Shown here: piece after piece, positions 33,886-47,191 of the stretch
Layout: the number at the start of each line of letters is the position of its first letter
Position numbering within the stretch: position 1 is the first letter of the stretch
Source: Lunularia cruciata
Lineage: Eukaryota > Streptophyta > Marchantiopsida > Lunulariales > Lunulariaceae
Assembly: GCA_948567375.1 (NCBI GenBank)
Contig: OX419760.1
Coordinates: forward strand, 37,696,001 to 37,760,000
Direction of reading: 5' to 3'
Length of the DNA: 64,000 bases
The notes under the pieces: model-generated
What the model was told of the DNA's origin: nothing
The model's input: only the letters and a program-made list of their open reading frames with translations
Database searches by the model: none
Made by a program: the position numbers and the translations under genes

Positions 33886-34935
33886 GAGTGGAGCAAGCCG
33901 AATGACAAATGGTTGCACCGATCTTGACATGGGCAGTTGTCCTCATGATACTTTGTTTAATCAGGTCCCGATAGGACTCCACCTTATAACCATTTGTTGT
34001 TCGCGGAGCAAAGAATGAATTTCGGATCTTTGCCGTCTCCTTTGCTACATCACACTTCCAATAGAAGGTGATCCCCGTTGGTTCTCTTGCTTCCTTCCCC
34101 AACACTAACCTCCAATCCGACTCCGTCCATCAAGCCGGATTTCCTTTCTTCCCCTTGACTTTGGTGCCTCCCTCACAATTACTGGCAGCTATCTATGCCA
34201 TGACTCCTAGGAAACTGAAATTCCAATTCCATGCTAAGAAGGTAATACAAAGTATGTTCAAGATTTCAATTCTTGCTACAACATCTAACCTACAAATTGC
34301 AAAACTTTGCACTGCCAGAGCATTTGTGACCTTCTTTGCCATGATCTGCTCTCTTGTTCTTTGGCATTGAAAGACTATTCCCTCTCCCGGACGAGACACT
34401 CTAACCCCTTCAAGATTTCAGAAAATTGCACTCTCAATTGGCTTCTTGACACGCATTATGGCAAGACGACTACTCATAGGGATTGGAAATCTACTTGACA
34501 TATTCAACTTGTCACTGCACAATCACAATTTTATATTACCCCAAATTGCAGTCATTCTTCAATTGATTTCAAAATCAACTTCCCCTTCTTTTGCGTGTTG
34601 TTGTCTTATCACTGTCAAGACATGCTTCTTCTGCCTCAGCCGTTTCTTGAAGTGTACTTTCTTGCCATGTACCAAGGTTGTTAGACAGTCTTCATATTGG
34701 CCTTTGTTTCCCGCTCCGAAGATGATGCTCTTTGAGCTTCTTTGTTTGTACCCCTCTCTTGAGTACCTCCATCATTGGATCCAATCTTGACTTCTTTGGA
34801 TCTCCTCCGAAGTCACTTCCGTCCATTCCTTCTTTTGCAATTCAGCTTTCTTTGTTTACTTCTTCTCCCAAATGCTAATAAACAGAAAAAAAATAAAATG
34901 TATGCACCACAACTCATCAAAAACAAAAAATGTGG

Positions 34936-36930
34936 ATACCACAGCAAGGTACTCATTGAATGATAGAAATTGTTTTGTATTTTTCCTCTAGGGCAATAAC
35001 AATCAGGTTGTAGTTAGAATACCCATCCATGAATGAGACGGATTGGCTATGGGCAACCTTGGCTAATAGCATATTTGTGAATGGGATTGGAAAGGAGTTT
35101 AGGATGGTTTGGGCATTTAACTTCCAAAAGTCCACACAAATTTATGCCTTGCACCTACCCTTGTTTGGAACTACTAAGATTGGAGATGCCTACCCTATTT
35201 CCCCTTTGGGATATATGAACTCATACATGAACTTGAGTAGCTTATCTAGTTTGCCCCACACCTTTTGAGAGTAATCTAGGTTCAACCAATAAAGTTTGGG
35301 CCTAATTAGGGTAGCATCTGGACATAATGAAATCTAATGCTAACACCATTGGGATCAATGCCTAAAAGATCTATATAGTCATAGGCAAACACATCTTGGA
35401 AGAGACTTTGATAGGAGAGTTGGTCATCTTTCAACATGTTGGTGTTGATCCTCACATGTTTTAGTTGCTTGTCTAGGTCATAGAACTTGTCTACAACCTG
35501 AATGTGATGGTTTAGGGTTTAGGGTTTATGGTGTCAAAAGATTGCTTGGGAGGTTTCTCTAAGAAATACTATTGTGACATATTTTGGGATTTTGTGATGA
35601 ACTTCTTGTTCCTTCACCACTCATTTGGTGGGTTTGGTGGTTTTATCCACTGCTATGGAGTGTTTTTTAGTTGGGATAGGTCAAGTTGGGAGTGCAAGAA
35701 GTGGGTGTTATCATTTTAGTGGGAATATTATTGTTGAGCACCAAAGTGGTGAGAATTTTTTGTGTGGAATAAGGGTATTTTTATGAAGGTATCCATCAAG
35801 ATGAAGTCATTCCTCCTCATTTTTCTCATTTTGGCAATCAATATCATCCTTGATGTAAAAATAGGATGTAGTCAAGGTTTTACAAGTATGCTTCTTTGTG
35901 GATGGAAAGGGAACTTGGGCCAAGGGTAGATAGTGTTGCTTGAGTTAGTCCATTTTTCCTCTAAGTCAAAGGAGGTGCCATCGAGTGCCAAGGAAGAAGG
36001 ATGTCAAGAAATTTGTAGTCTTGGTAATTAATTTTTATGAAAATTGATGAGAAGGCTAGTCAAGAAGAAGCCTTTCATGACTTTGGGTATTGTAAGACCA
36101 TTCATCTTGACCTCAATTATGAAAAGATAATTATTGATGAGATCTATGAGTTCTTGTCATTATTAGCTTTAGCAAGAAGTATTTGGTGTTTGGATTTCCT
36201 TTCAAAGGTCAGTTTTCCAATTTGCAAGGATGTGATGACATCAATCTCTACCAACATTAGGACACCCAAAAATAGAGTGAAATATGCCCAAGAAAGCATG
36301 TCCATGATTAGGTAATCAACTAAGAAGGTCTACTTGTCAATGAGTGTCAAGACCTTTGATAATCATTCGAGGAATTGATGTCATCTCCCATGTGTCATTC
36401 TAAGAAGAGTAGAAGCTTTTGTCATTCCCTTGAGCCCTAGTGTCTTCATGACTCCATTGGCCATGATATATAGTTTGGGATGACATTGCCTTCAATTGTT
36501 ACAAGAATATTGGGGTCAAGGACCTTGGTGTAGAATACCTGGTGATCTCATGATTCATGGTCTACAAAAGAAGCATGGGGGCTTTCCAATGTCAAGGTCT
36601 ATGGGTATCCTTGAGTAAAAGAGTGCAGGCTGCCTATAGTTAGAGTTGGAGGTGACTCTATTGAATCTGGTCGCTATGGTGGGATTTTTTTTATCAATAG
36701 TTCTTTGAAGCATATTATAGGCTGCTCTTACAATAAAAATTTCTGAAGTTTCTTATGCTCCATAGGAGACACTTTGTAGAGCTATTTGAAAGTAATGTTG
36801 GCTCTTACATTAGCCAAGTCAAGCATAGTGTCAAAGTTATGTATGATAAAGATGGGTGGTTGCCTTGTTAGGGGATCAAATATAAGGACTCCTACCTTGT
36901 ATATTTCCAAGATGAAGGTGTACATCCATC
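34936..36930 (-). pseudogene. Ty3/gypsy RT (5' half) and upstream region, element X
   Basis: The minus strand reads, from 35480 down, QLSYQSLFQDVFAY then DLLGIDP (the usual text before RT). Then IYPKGEIG.ASPILVVPNKG, ICVDFWKLNAQT, and SFMDGYSNYNLI-IALEEKYKT, stopping at 34936. This is the first half of an RT; the PWGTFAYQ..YLDD half lies at 10580-11594. Stops and shifts are frequent. 35500-36930 is presumably decayed protease/gag sequence of the same element, with no motif I could place. Confidence 0.7.
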
Positions 36931-36934
36931 AAAG

Positions 36935-39900
36935 CTACAACTTCTTAGTCCAAAGTTACTTCGCATCAATCTCTTGTTTGCAAATACAAATGACAGATAT
37001 TGACAATACTACAATTCTCATATATCCATCAAGGTATTGATTTGGATATGATCCACTCAAGATCAGACATAGAATGAAATGCAAAGTCACAAAATCAAAC
37101 ATCTAATGATCTCTCAATTGCAACCGAAATTTCTCCATATACCCATAGATGAAGACATCCAACTTGTACTCAAAATTAAGCTAAACAATGAGTGCTTCTT
37201 TAGCACTTTGCTTTACTCATTCTTCTGCTCATTATTGAATACAATACCCTTTGAATGACTACTTTAAATAGGTCACTTGGAAGTTACGAAAACTACCTAA
37301 ACTACTTAACTATTCCAACTACTTTCTACCAAGTTTCAGACATGAAGCATATTACTTACAATTCTACCACTTTGGATCTATTAGTACTATTGACTTGGAT
37401 TTGATTTGAGTACTATCTCAACTTTTGCTTCCTCATCCAAATCCTCTACAAGTGTCTCCTACAATTCAGATTCTATTGCTACTACTATTGCAATCACATC
37501 CTCAGTCTGCATTGCAATTGAAGTCATAGGTGTTCTAATTGTCTTCTCTTTCTCTTCCTTAAATGTCTTAGATGACTCAAGTAAGTTAGCCGGGATCACT
37601 TGCACTCCAATCTCAACTACTGGATTGGGTTACTTTATTCTCACTCAAAATGAGAATAAAGTGAGTGAGACTATCTAGATTTGTCTTAATTAAATCTAAC
37701 TTAAGGCAAATCTTATCTCCTACTTTTGTCATTTTCCTTTCTACTCTATCTCTAAGACAAAAAAGCAAGGTATTTAGATCTACTTCCTTTGCCTTCTTCC
37801 TCTTCATTTCCTACACTAACAACTTCAATTCATGCAAGATGCTTCCTCCAACTCTGCTTTGGCTCTTATGTTGAGCATTGCTTTGAAAAGTGCAGTGGAC
37901 TCCCTCATCAAACCCAAACTCTCCTTCATTGATAGTGACTTGCATCGGGTCACTTCTTCTACCAATTGCATCCAAAGTTGTAGTTCAACAGCGTGTTTCT
38001 CTTCCATCTTTTGCTTCTCCACTTTGGCATGAGTGACATGAGCTTCAGCTTGCTTGAAAAGATTGTGAAGGCATCATTCTTCTTCAGCTTGGCTGGCTAC
38101 TTCTTCTACCAATTCTGATCCTTCTTTACAATGACTTGCCTTAGCTCCACCGTACTTTGTTCTTGTAGATGAACTTGTGTAGTATGTGTACCAAATTTGT
38201 TTGCATACCCTCCAATTTCTCCTCATCTTCTCTAGAGCATCCTTCTATTCCATCAACTCTTCCTTTTGACACTCCAAATTCTTGCCTTGTTGCTAGAAAC
38301 TTCTGTGTAGGTCCCTTAGGCTCTATTGTTAAACCACAACACCAACCCAAAGTAATTTGGCTCTCTATATACTCTTAGCTAGCATCACCTTCAACTGTGA
38401 TACTTCCTCACTCAATGATTGCACCATTTGGATCTTGTTCTTCACCACCAGATGTTGTACCTTCACTTCTTCATCCATTCTTGTAAATGTATCAACAAAG
38501 GACAAACAATACTTGATAGATAATTGACTCCTTGGAAAGTTTCATTTTCTTGTCATCCTTCATCTTCAATGCAATTGCCTACACCTTAGCTTGAAGTTGG
38601 GATCTTCTTACCTTCAAACTGATCTCCTCTAAAATTTCTCTTTCAACTCACACATTTCCTCACTAAGGTATTGCATCACCTGCAACTCATTTATCACCTC
38701 CAAATGATCTTTTTGTATCTTCTCTTTCTTCTTCTTCTTCTTCAGCTACAACAACAAAGGACAAATGATCATTGAAAAATACTTGACCTTATTGATTTCT
38801 TGCACCTTGTCCTTGTGATCTTTGTACTTAGCTTTGGCAAGCAAATCCTCCTTCAATGCCTTACCTCAAAGTCTTGATCTTTATACCTTCAAGGTCATCT
38901 CTTCCAAGCTTTCTTCTTCTCCCTTCTTTACTCAACTTGGTCATGTAGTTGCAGTCTGCAATTCTCTCCTCAGCCTTACTCCCTTTTGGACCACCACGTT
39001 TGCTCTTCTTCCATCTCCTTGGCAAGTAACTCCAAACAGGGGGCATCTCCTCCTTCTACACAATCAATTGCCACATGGAACTCCTTACCTTCTTCTCTTG
39101 CTACTTCATCCACTAACTATTGGACTTTGGGCTCACCCTCACTTTTGCTTGACTCCCAACTTTGCAAAGTGAGTTTATCTTCTTCTTCTGAGTATTCTCC
39201 CTTAGACTCAGTTGCACCTTCAAATTCTGCTCTCAAAGATAGGTCTATCATCGCTACCTCACCTGTTAGGTTCAATCTTCTTGTCTTCCATGGCTGAATA
39301 GGTAACACCACTTCTTTAGGTCTAGTTTGCTTCTTTGTCTTTGGACTAGTCATTGCCACAATCTTCTTCTATCCCATCCTAGAAAAGTTTTGATCACTTG
39401 CCCAAATTTTGCAAGATGTAACATTGCTTGTCTTCATCCGCATCTTGATGTAAATCAAGGTAAAAATGTGAGACCATTTGCTATTTCTCCTCTATTGTCA
39501 ACAAGTTTAACCCCAAATAGGAATGTGTTGCAAATGGTACAAAGTAGTTGGGTGGCGTATCTATCCTCTAGTTAACAATCATTTGTCTTGTCCTTTGGTG
39601 GAAACATTTTGCCCAATTCACCTTCTCTCCTACAAACCCTTGATGAAAGAACACCACCCAATTCATCATCACGTATGTGGTTTGCTCGGGCTTGAAAATT
39701 GCTTGGGCCATCATCATCCTAGCAATGCTTCACTCTATTGGGTCTTGATAGGTATCCACCTTGTAACCCTTGTTGGTACATGGAGCGAAGAAGGAATTTC
39801 TCACTTCTCTGGTTTCTTCCAAAGACTCGCACTTTTGATAGAAGGTTACTCTAGCCGCATCTCCTGCTTCCTTTCCTAGGACTAACCTCTAATCCAGCTC

Positions 39901-40682
39901 TATCCATCAAGTTGGATTTCCTCTCTTCCCCACTACTTTGGGGCCATCCTCACAATTTTTGACAGCCATGAACCTTGGAAAACTCAAGGCCAGAAACATG
40001 ATCCAAAGTCTACTCAGGACCTTGATCCATACAACTACATCTAATCTCCAAATTGCAAGACTCCTCACCACAAGTGAGGAGCTCTTCTTACCACCCTTCT
40101 TTGCTATTGTGTGCTCACAGACTCTATAGTGTTGGAACAATATCTCCTCTCTTGTATGATTCTAACTCCCGTGGGACTTTTGAAAATTAAACTCTGCTTT
40201 GGCTTCATGACTCGTATTTCTTTGGCATAGCTACTAAGAGTAACATGATATCTTCTTGGAATTTCTATTTTTGGTTGGTGAAGTCTTAATTTTATAGTGC
40301 TCTAGGATGCAGTCATTCTTCAATCTATTTGAAATTGACATTCACAACTTTTGTATGTTTGTTTCCTATCACTCTTAGATAATTCTTCTTATGACTCAAC
40401 TGTTTCTTTAATTGTACCTTCTTGACAGGCATGACCCAAAGAAAATTTGTTACAACTTCTTTAGATTGGGTTGAGCCTCCCAATATGAAGTTGCCCTAAT
40501 TTGGGTCTACCACTTTATAAATTTGATCTAAGTACTTCTTTCTTTGACCCAAAGTTGACTTCTTTGGGTCTACTCCAAACACACAATTCTCCTCTTTTCT
40601 TCTTCATTTGGCTTCAATTTGGTTTTCAACAATATACTTCTTTAAAACTCATCAAAAACAAAAAATATGAGAATCCTCACAA
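36935..40682 (-). mobile_element. E-family element, copy g (3' end truncated)
   Basis: The 5' end at 40682 reads TGTGAGGATTCTCATATTTTTTG on the minus strand, a diverged form of the family start. It directly follows the integrase C-terminus of gypsy Z (about 36 bp after its VKKYW). The 3' end lacks roughly the last 350 bp compared with copy a. It contains ORF relics throughout: minus 37613-37807 (KEVDLNTLLFCLRDRVERKM), 37825-38022, 39117-39359 and 39907-40140 (VRSLAIWRLDVVVWIKVLSR). The N-terminal conserved domain is around 39500-39760. Confidence 0.8.
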
Positions 40683-43600
40683 ACATTTGCTTTGGCTTCT
40701 TTGTACAAGTCCAAGTTCACGGTCCAATATTTTTTGACTCTCCACCCATTTACTTGAGTGGCAAAAGGATTTCCTTCCAAGTTTGCAAGTTGAATAGAGC
40801 CATTGTCATAAATGTGAACAACACGGTAGCGCTCCATCCACCTTAAGTGCAGCTTGCATGGGAAAAATATTTGGCAGTTGTCATATAACAACACCAAATC
40901 TCTCCTTCTCAAACAACAACAAGCTTTATTTGCTTATCATGCATGACTTCCCATTTTTCTTGTATTTCCTTTGTGGTTTGTATTGCATCATCTTTTTCTC
41001 TTCCAACCACATCCATTGATGAATCCAAAGATCCTATTTTTTTCCTCCAACAATCATTCCTCACAAAAGATTCAATATGACAATACTTTAAATTCAACTA
41101 GTAGTATGGGATGCAATCCATATGTCAAGAAATATGGAGTTTGCTTAGTTGTAATATTTTTGGTGGTTTTGTATGCCCACAAAGCTATAGGTAACTTTGT
41201 GTCTTAATTGTAGGCATAATTGACAGACAACTTGTTCAAAATCTTACATAACAACTCATTTGCCTTTTCCTTTTAGGCCATTTGGTTTTGGGTTGTAAGG
41301 TGTCATATTTTGATGTTTTATTGGGAAGTAATTGGTTAATGCTTCCACAAGTGAGTTCAAAAATTGAGTCCTTGATCACTTACTAATTTTATAGGACTCC
41401 TTAATATGAATGATGTTTTAGAAGAAAAATTTAGCAACTATTTCCACATCTCAAAGAGTTGCCTTAGCTTCAACCATCTTGGTAGCATAATCAGCTCAAA
41501 CCAAGATGTATTTCTTCCTAATAAATTGGTTCACAAGTTGAATTGGACCCACAAAATCAATTCTCCATTTCTCATATGAGACCAATGGCAAAATTGTTCT
41601 CAAGGGCCATTGGGAAGTAGCCATTGGCTTTCTTGTTCTTTGACAATCATCACAACTTTGGATATGAGCTTTGTATCCATGTACATTGTAGGAAACTAAT
41701 ACCTTGATGAAAGAACTTTCTTTATTGTATTCTTCAGGGCATAGTGTCCCCTCGATGCTTCCAAGTGTAAGTTCTCAATTACTCCTCCAATTTTGTATGC
41801 TTCCAAGCATCTTTTAAGTACTTCATCTTCATCCATTTCATACAAAATGTTGTGTTTCAGCTGGTATGGTCTCATTCTCCTAAGGAAGAGTGCACTCTGC
41901 TCAAGGTCAAGTCTCTTAGAACATTGGCAAGTATGCAAATAGTGAATATTTGGCCACATATCTTGTACTTTGCAGTGCCATCAATTGATACAATTCTTCA
42001 TTAAGAAACCAATTGTTCACTTCCAGATCTTGGTCTTGATTCTACAACATGGACAGGAAGTCTGCATTTGAATGTGAAGCTCCCTTCCTAATAATTTACA
42101 ATATATGTAATTTTTGCAACAACAAAATTCATCTTGCAATTTCCCCCAACAAGTCTACCTTCTTCACCAAATATTGCAAAGCAAAATGGTCCACATGGAG
42201 GACAAACTCATATCCCAACAAAGAGTGGCAAAGTTCTTGCAAGCATACACCATTCTGAGGGCTTCTCTTTCAATCATCAAATAGTTTTTTTTTGCAGTTG
42301 GAAGTTGTTGATTGGCACAGTAAACTGGATAGTCTTTCATCTTCTCATCCTTCTAACTCAAGACTACTCCAATTGCCATGGATGAAGTGTCCACATACAA
42401 ATGAAAAGAGACATCCCAATTTGGATCCCTCATAATTGGTGCTCCAACCAGTTTCTTCTTCAACACTTGGAAAGCTGCTTCTTCTTCTACTTCCCACAAA
42501 TAGTCTTTGGACTTCTTTAGAAGCTTTGTTGGTAGTGCAACAAGCACCACATAATTTGATACAAAGCATCTATGGTATTTGACATGTCCCAAGAAGGCTC
42601 ATCTCTTAAATGATTTTAGGCAATTCCAAAGCTGAGGTCAAGTTCACCTTCTAGACATCAACTTCACTACCTTGGTTTGAGACACAATGCCCTAGAAGAA
42701 TTCCTTCTTTCATTGCAAAGAAGCATTTATTTGGGTATAATGACAAGCCAGCAAAATGACATTTTTTGAAAGTTTGGTGAAGTAATCAAAATGCACTTCT
42801 CTTTGACCAAACACATAAAAGTCATCAATGAAGACTTCCACAAATTTTTGCAAAAAATCTTTAAGATCACATTCATCATCCATTTGAAAGTAGTAGGAGC
42901 ATTACACAACCCAAAGGGCATTTGATTGTATGCAAAGGTGCCCTAATTGGTAGTGAATGTGGTCTTGTCTTTGTCTTCTCTCAGATGGATACTTGATTAT
43001 AGCCTGAAAATCCATCAAGAAACCTGTAGCAAGGGTGACCAAATACTTGGTCTAAAATAGTATCCATAAATGGAAAAGGATGATGATCCTTCCTTGTGAC
43101 TACATTCACCTTGCAAAAATCTTGGCACACTCAAATCTTCCCCATTTCCTTCTTCAGAACAATGACAATGGGAGAAACCTACTCATTGCTCAAGACTAGA
43201 AAGATTATTCTAGCCCCTAAGTACTATTAATTTCATCTTTCACCACAAGCAAGTACTTTAGGTTCAGATGATACTATTATTGACAAACCGGAATTGCACC
43301 TTCAACCAAATCAATCCAATATTCCCCAGATTGTCTAGGAATTCCCGATATTTGATCAATAGACCAAGCAAATACATCTTTGTACATCTCAATGAACAAG
43401 GTAGTGTATCCTGCTAACTCGTCCAAAATGATTGTCTTTGAAAATTTCAAAACTTTACCTTCAACCAAGACATCTTCTCAATAGTCATTGAGGTTGATAA
43501 CTCCTTCAATATGATTGACTCAACTCAACCTGGTTGTATTGAATTCAAACTCCCTTCCTCCAAATCATTTTCACCCAAGGTGATGTAATATGGGTCTTTG

Positions 43601-44550
43601 TCTTTGACCTCTACCTTGTAGCATTCCATTGACTTGGACTTTTTCATCTAAGCCTTTGGAAGATGAAGATGATAAATCTTTGGATTCATCCTCATCTTTT
43701 GGAAAAGTGGTTTCCCCAAGGTGGAGAACCTTCATCCAACTCATTGTCACCAACTTCTAGTCTTCTGATGAGATGTCCTTGAACCTCAGCTTCTAGTGAT
43801 GCCAATCCACAACAACTTGAGCATTATACAACAAGGATCTTCTGATCAATAATGGATACCTAATTTTGGTCATTGGTCTCAACATGATGTAATTCAACTT
43901 GAAGGGCACTCCTCCAATGATCATGATAATGTTAGACAACATGCCCAAAGGTCATCTCTTGGTTTGATCTACAAACTTCAAAATCTAGGATGTAGGTTTG
44001 AACTTGTGATACCCCAATCAATGTACAATGTTCTGTGTCATGACATTCACACCAAAACCAAAATCAATGGGTACCAAGGTGATCATGCAACCCATGATCT
44101 CCATATCTACCTTAGAAGATCCCAATTTTTCTTACTCAATATGATAGATGGCCGGCAATTCCTCCTTGGTAATTGCTCTTACTTTCTTGAAAGTTGAACT
44201 TAGTTGCTTCTTGTACAACTTATGGTCCTCCCACAATTGCTTAAATGTAAAATTGGTATGGGTAGATGCCAAATATGCCACAATATCATATTGTGGTACT
44301 CCTCCAAAATTCATCTTCTTTGGCTTTGTCTTTGGGTTTGAGGTTTCTCCCTTCTCTGACCTTACTTTGGTTGCTTCAAGATGGTGCCCAGAGTACCTGT
44401 AGTATGAACCCAAGGTACATTGGGTTTACCCACCTTGGCTTGTATCAAATCCTCTACTTATGGATGAGATCTTTGCTGCAAAAATTGGAGGCTTCATCTT
44501 TGGATCCGCCTCCAAACTCATCTCTTGAGTTCTTTGTACTACCTCTTAAA
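40683..44550 (-). pseudogene. Decayed Ty3/gypsy gag-pol, element Z
   Basis: Minus strand, right to left: gag/protease-region text at 44132-44413 (GGVPQYDIVAYLASTHTNFT); then 43277-43468 with MYKDVFAWSIDQISGIP, typical text before plant gypsy RT. RT follows with MPFGLCNAPTTF (42860-42921) and a FIDD box (complement of 42821-42832). RNase H follows with AAFQVLKKKL and FHLYVDTSSMAIGVVL (42353-42592). The integrase finger region is at 41696-41959 and the integrase core reads KWRIDFVGPI and DYATKMVEAKA (about 41470-41580). The integrase tail is at 40690-40912 (VLLYDN, MERYRVVHIYDNG, VNGWRVKKYW). Many stops and shifts. It lies between E copies h and g, all in one orientation. Confidence 0.85.
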
Positions 44551-44554
44551 TTCC

Positions 44555-46065
44555 TTTTACAATCGATAGTTATCTTCCTAATGTACCTCTTCCTTACAAC
44601 TCTATAAACTTGCAGATCTGAAATGACAATGCACCTCTTCATATCTACCTCTTCAAATCTTAAATCAGTTACTAATCCGATCTGATGTCTACTTCTTCCT
44701 CGGCTTTCAAACCCAAACCCGAAGTAACTTCACTTCCTACTACTCTATCCTCGGGTTTCACAACTCCTACATCTTCTACCAGATCTAACAATTCTCTTTC
44801 TTGATTTGACATTTCACTAGTAGGTAATCTATCTTACTCCTTATCTGCTTACCCACTCTTCTCTAATGTCTCCAATGGTAATTCCAAAGACATCTGCACT
44901 CCTACTTCATCTACTTTGGGTTTTGCTCTAACATCTTTCCGAAGTTTATCTATCTCTAACTTCACTAACAACGGGCACACAATTTCTCATAGGTACTCCA
45001 CCCCATCACTTGCACCTACTTCAACCTGCAGAGTGATCTCCTTCTTCACCTCTTCTTCTCCCAATACTCGCCTTCTTCTCTGCAGTCGTCGTATCGGAAT
45101 AGATGCTTCACTTCCCAAACTAGCATTCTCCTCTTCCATTGCTTGCTTGGACCCGCTTTACACTTCGCCTTGTGTCTCAATCAAACTCCCCTCTGAATCA
45201 TAATCTTCTTCTCCTCCGGCTCGGGTACCTTGTCCTCCAACTTCACATTATTTTCTTCCTCAAGCTCCACCCGAACTTCTTCTTCTTCTACTGCAAGTAC
45301 CGATGTCATCTCCCCACCTTCATCACTATAGCTACTCGTATCCCCGCTTTGTAGCATGAGCTCAAGTTCCTCCTCATGTTCCAAGGCTTTAGACTGGCAC
45401 TCGGCTTTGCCTTTTGAGTCTTCTTTTGACGATGCGATTACCACCATACCTTTCCTCGGGTTTCCTCTCCTGGTCTTCCAAGGTCTTGTCTTCTCTACGT
45501 CTTTGCCTTCTCCTTGTCGACTTCACTTCTTCACTATCTCTTGATTTAACTCTCTCAAATTCTCCTCTACACACTAGCGCGTCTTCAACTCTACTTCCCT
45601 TCCCACGATCTCCTATAGGACGACTCCTCAACGGCAAAGGAAAATTGCTCAACATTGCCTCGTCGTTAGCCTGATTTTTATAGAGTCACGCCTTCTTTGT
45701 CTTTCTTCAATTTGAGTTTCTACCAAGAAATCACACCTCTTGCATGTGCCTGTCACTATCAAGTGTACTTCACGCACATGACCGCCGGTTTTTGAACGGT
45801 CCCTTCTTGAATTTCTCGCCCGGAAGAAAGGTTGTTACACTGTCTTTGCCTCGGGTTGAGCTCCCCCCAATACAAAGACTTCTTACTTCAGGTTGTATGC
45901 TGACAGGGCAAGTCCGAGTACTTTGCCTTATGAACCGAAGCCACGTTACCTTGGGTTTCATCCCAAGATGCTTTTCTTTGCCTTCTTTGGCCATACAAGC
46001 ACAATCTGACCTCTCTATACACTTCTTCTTCTCCATTTCAAAAAAAAAAAATGTGGGTACCACAG
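44555..46065 (-). mobile_element. E-family element, copy h (5' part with internal deletion)
   Basis: The 5' end at 46065 (TGTGGTACCCACATTTTTTT on the minus strand) is followed by the leader, the TATA-like motif and the ORF start (MLSNFPLPLRSRPIGDRGKG at 45655). After a deletion of the N-terminal domain it continues with the acidic region (45181-45447) and the C-terminal tail near 44700-44930. It stops at 44555, lacking about the last 700-800 bp. Sequence beyond 46065 is unrelated to the other copies' flanks, supporting the family terminus. Confidence 0.78.
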
Positions 46066-47191
46066 GCATCACCATTACAACTAGCTAATGTAAATATTAA
46101 CTAAGTTAGAGGTGTCTCTAACTAAGTAAGCATGGCTAAATAATAGGAAAATCCATATTTAGTCATTGGCTATTCAGTCGGACACCTAGTAAATTTATAT
46201 TTGAGTATGATCTATTTATAGATTGTTATATTAAAATGAGACACTTTAAGAATTTTAACTATATTGGAGTGTGACATCTGTATTTGTTCCATTGTCTCAT
46301 TGATTCTCTACATTAAAAGAGTAAACTCCTATATTGGCTTGACTATGTTTGGAGCGCTTTGGTAGTGAATTTAGGTTGAATTAGGAAAATTGACTTGACT
46401 TTGAAATATATTGTAATTTCTAATAAATAGAAGGTCCTATTTTCCAAGGCAATGTTATTGGAAGTATCAAAAAAGGCATATCAGCCAAAATCCATGTGCT
46501 ATTATATTCACCAATGATTCCTTATCTTGGGTAATTTAGGTAAAGTATAGATTTTACTAAGTTACCAAGGCGCTTATCAGTGATGAGTATATCAGAGCGG
46601 CTTAGGCATTCATTGCAATAATTTTGGTAAGTATATATGAAGGATCTTAGGAGGTGAAAGGGATCCATTTTGTTATTGAGTTTTGAGAAGGGAATGAGTA
46701 TGGAGAAAGAGTTTTGAGCAAGGAGTGCATGTGGAGAACGAGGCTATGTGAGTACTACTAATATGTGCTAAGTAAAGATTAAGATTTTTTACTTGAGAGT
46801 TTTATTACAATGGTGTTGATTATGGGGGAACTTTTAACTCACAAAAGGGTATGTGAGTATGAGAGAAGGATGTTATATGTTTATATCGGTGAAGTATTTC
46901 CTTAAAAGTAATTTTGGAAGATCTTTTGCACAAAACAGGGAATGAGTAAAGAAGAAAAAAGGCGACCGCGCAGGAAAAATGAAGGATGAGAAGACCCCAT
47001 CAAGCCGTACAAGGGAGAGATAAAAAGGTAACATGGGGCTAAGCCCCAATAGAGTCTGTATGAGAAATCTGCCTTATCGCACCTAAGATATCCGAGCTAT
47101 GCCAGTCGTACGGTCTACACACAACTGGAGCATCCGAAGAAACATCACCTAATGTGATTGCTCTCCTATGGATTGCACCAGCCACTGCCCT
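46066..47191. other. Unassigned AT-rich sequence
   Basis: No frame above 60 codons and no recognised repeat boundary. It is flanked by E copy h and the retroelement nuclease relic. Confidence 0.4.

Larger units (their letters stand above)
11595..34935 (-). mobile_element. E-family element, copy b (outermost host of the nest)
   Basis: Only its two ends remain visible. The 3' end is at 11595-12118 (starts TTTGACAACC on the plus strand) and the 5' third is at 33886-34935 (ends GGATACCACA on the plus strand). Flanks are GCATA (11590-11594) and GCAAG (34936-34940), a diverged duplication inside the split gypsy RT. Everything between is later insertion or deletion. The 5' part keeps the N-terminal region of the family ORF (minus frames at 33791-34105 and 34193-34399), truncated at 33886 by the neighbouring gypsy gag fragment. 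That these ends belong to one copy is inferred from the RT joining exactly across them. Confidence 0.65.
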
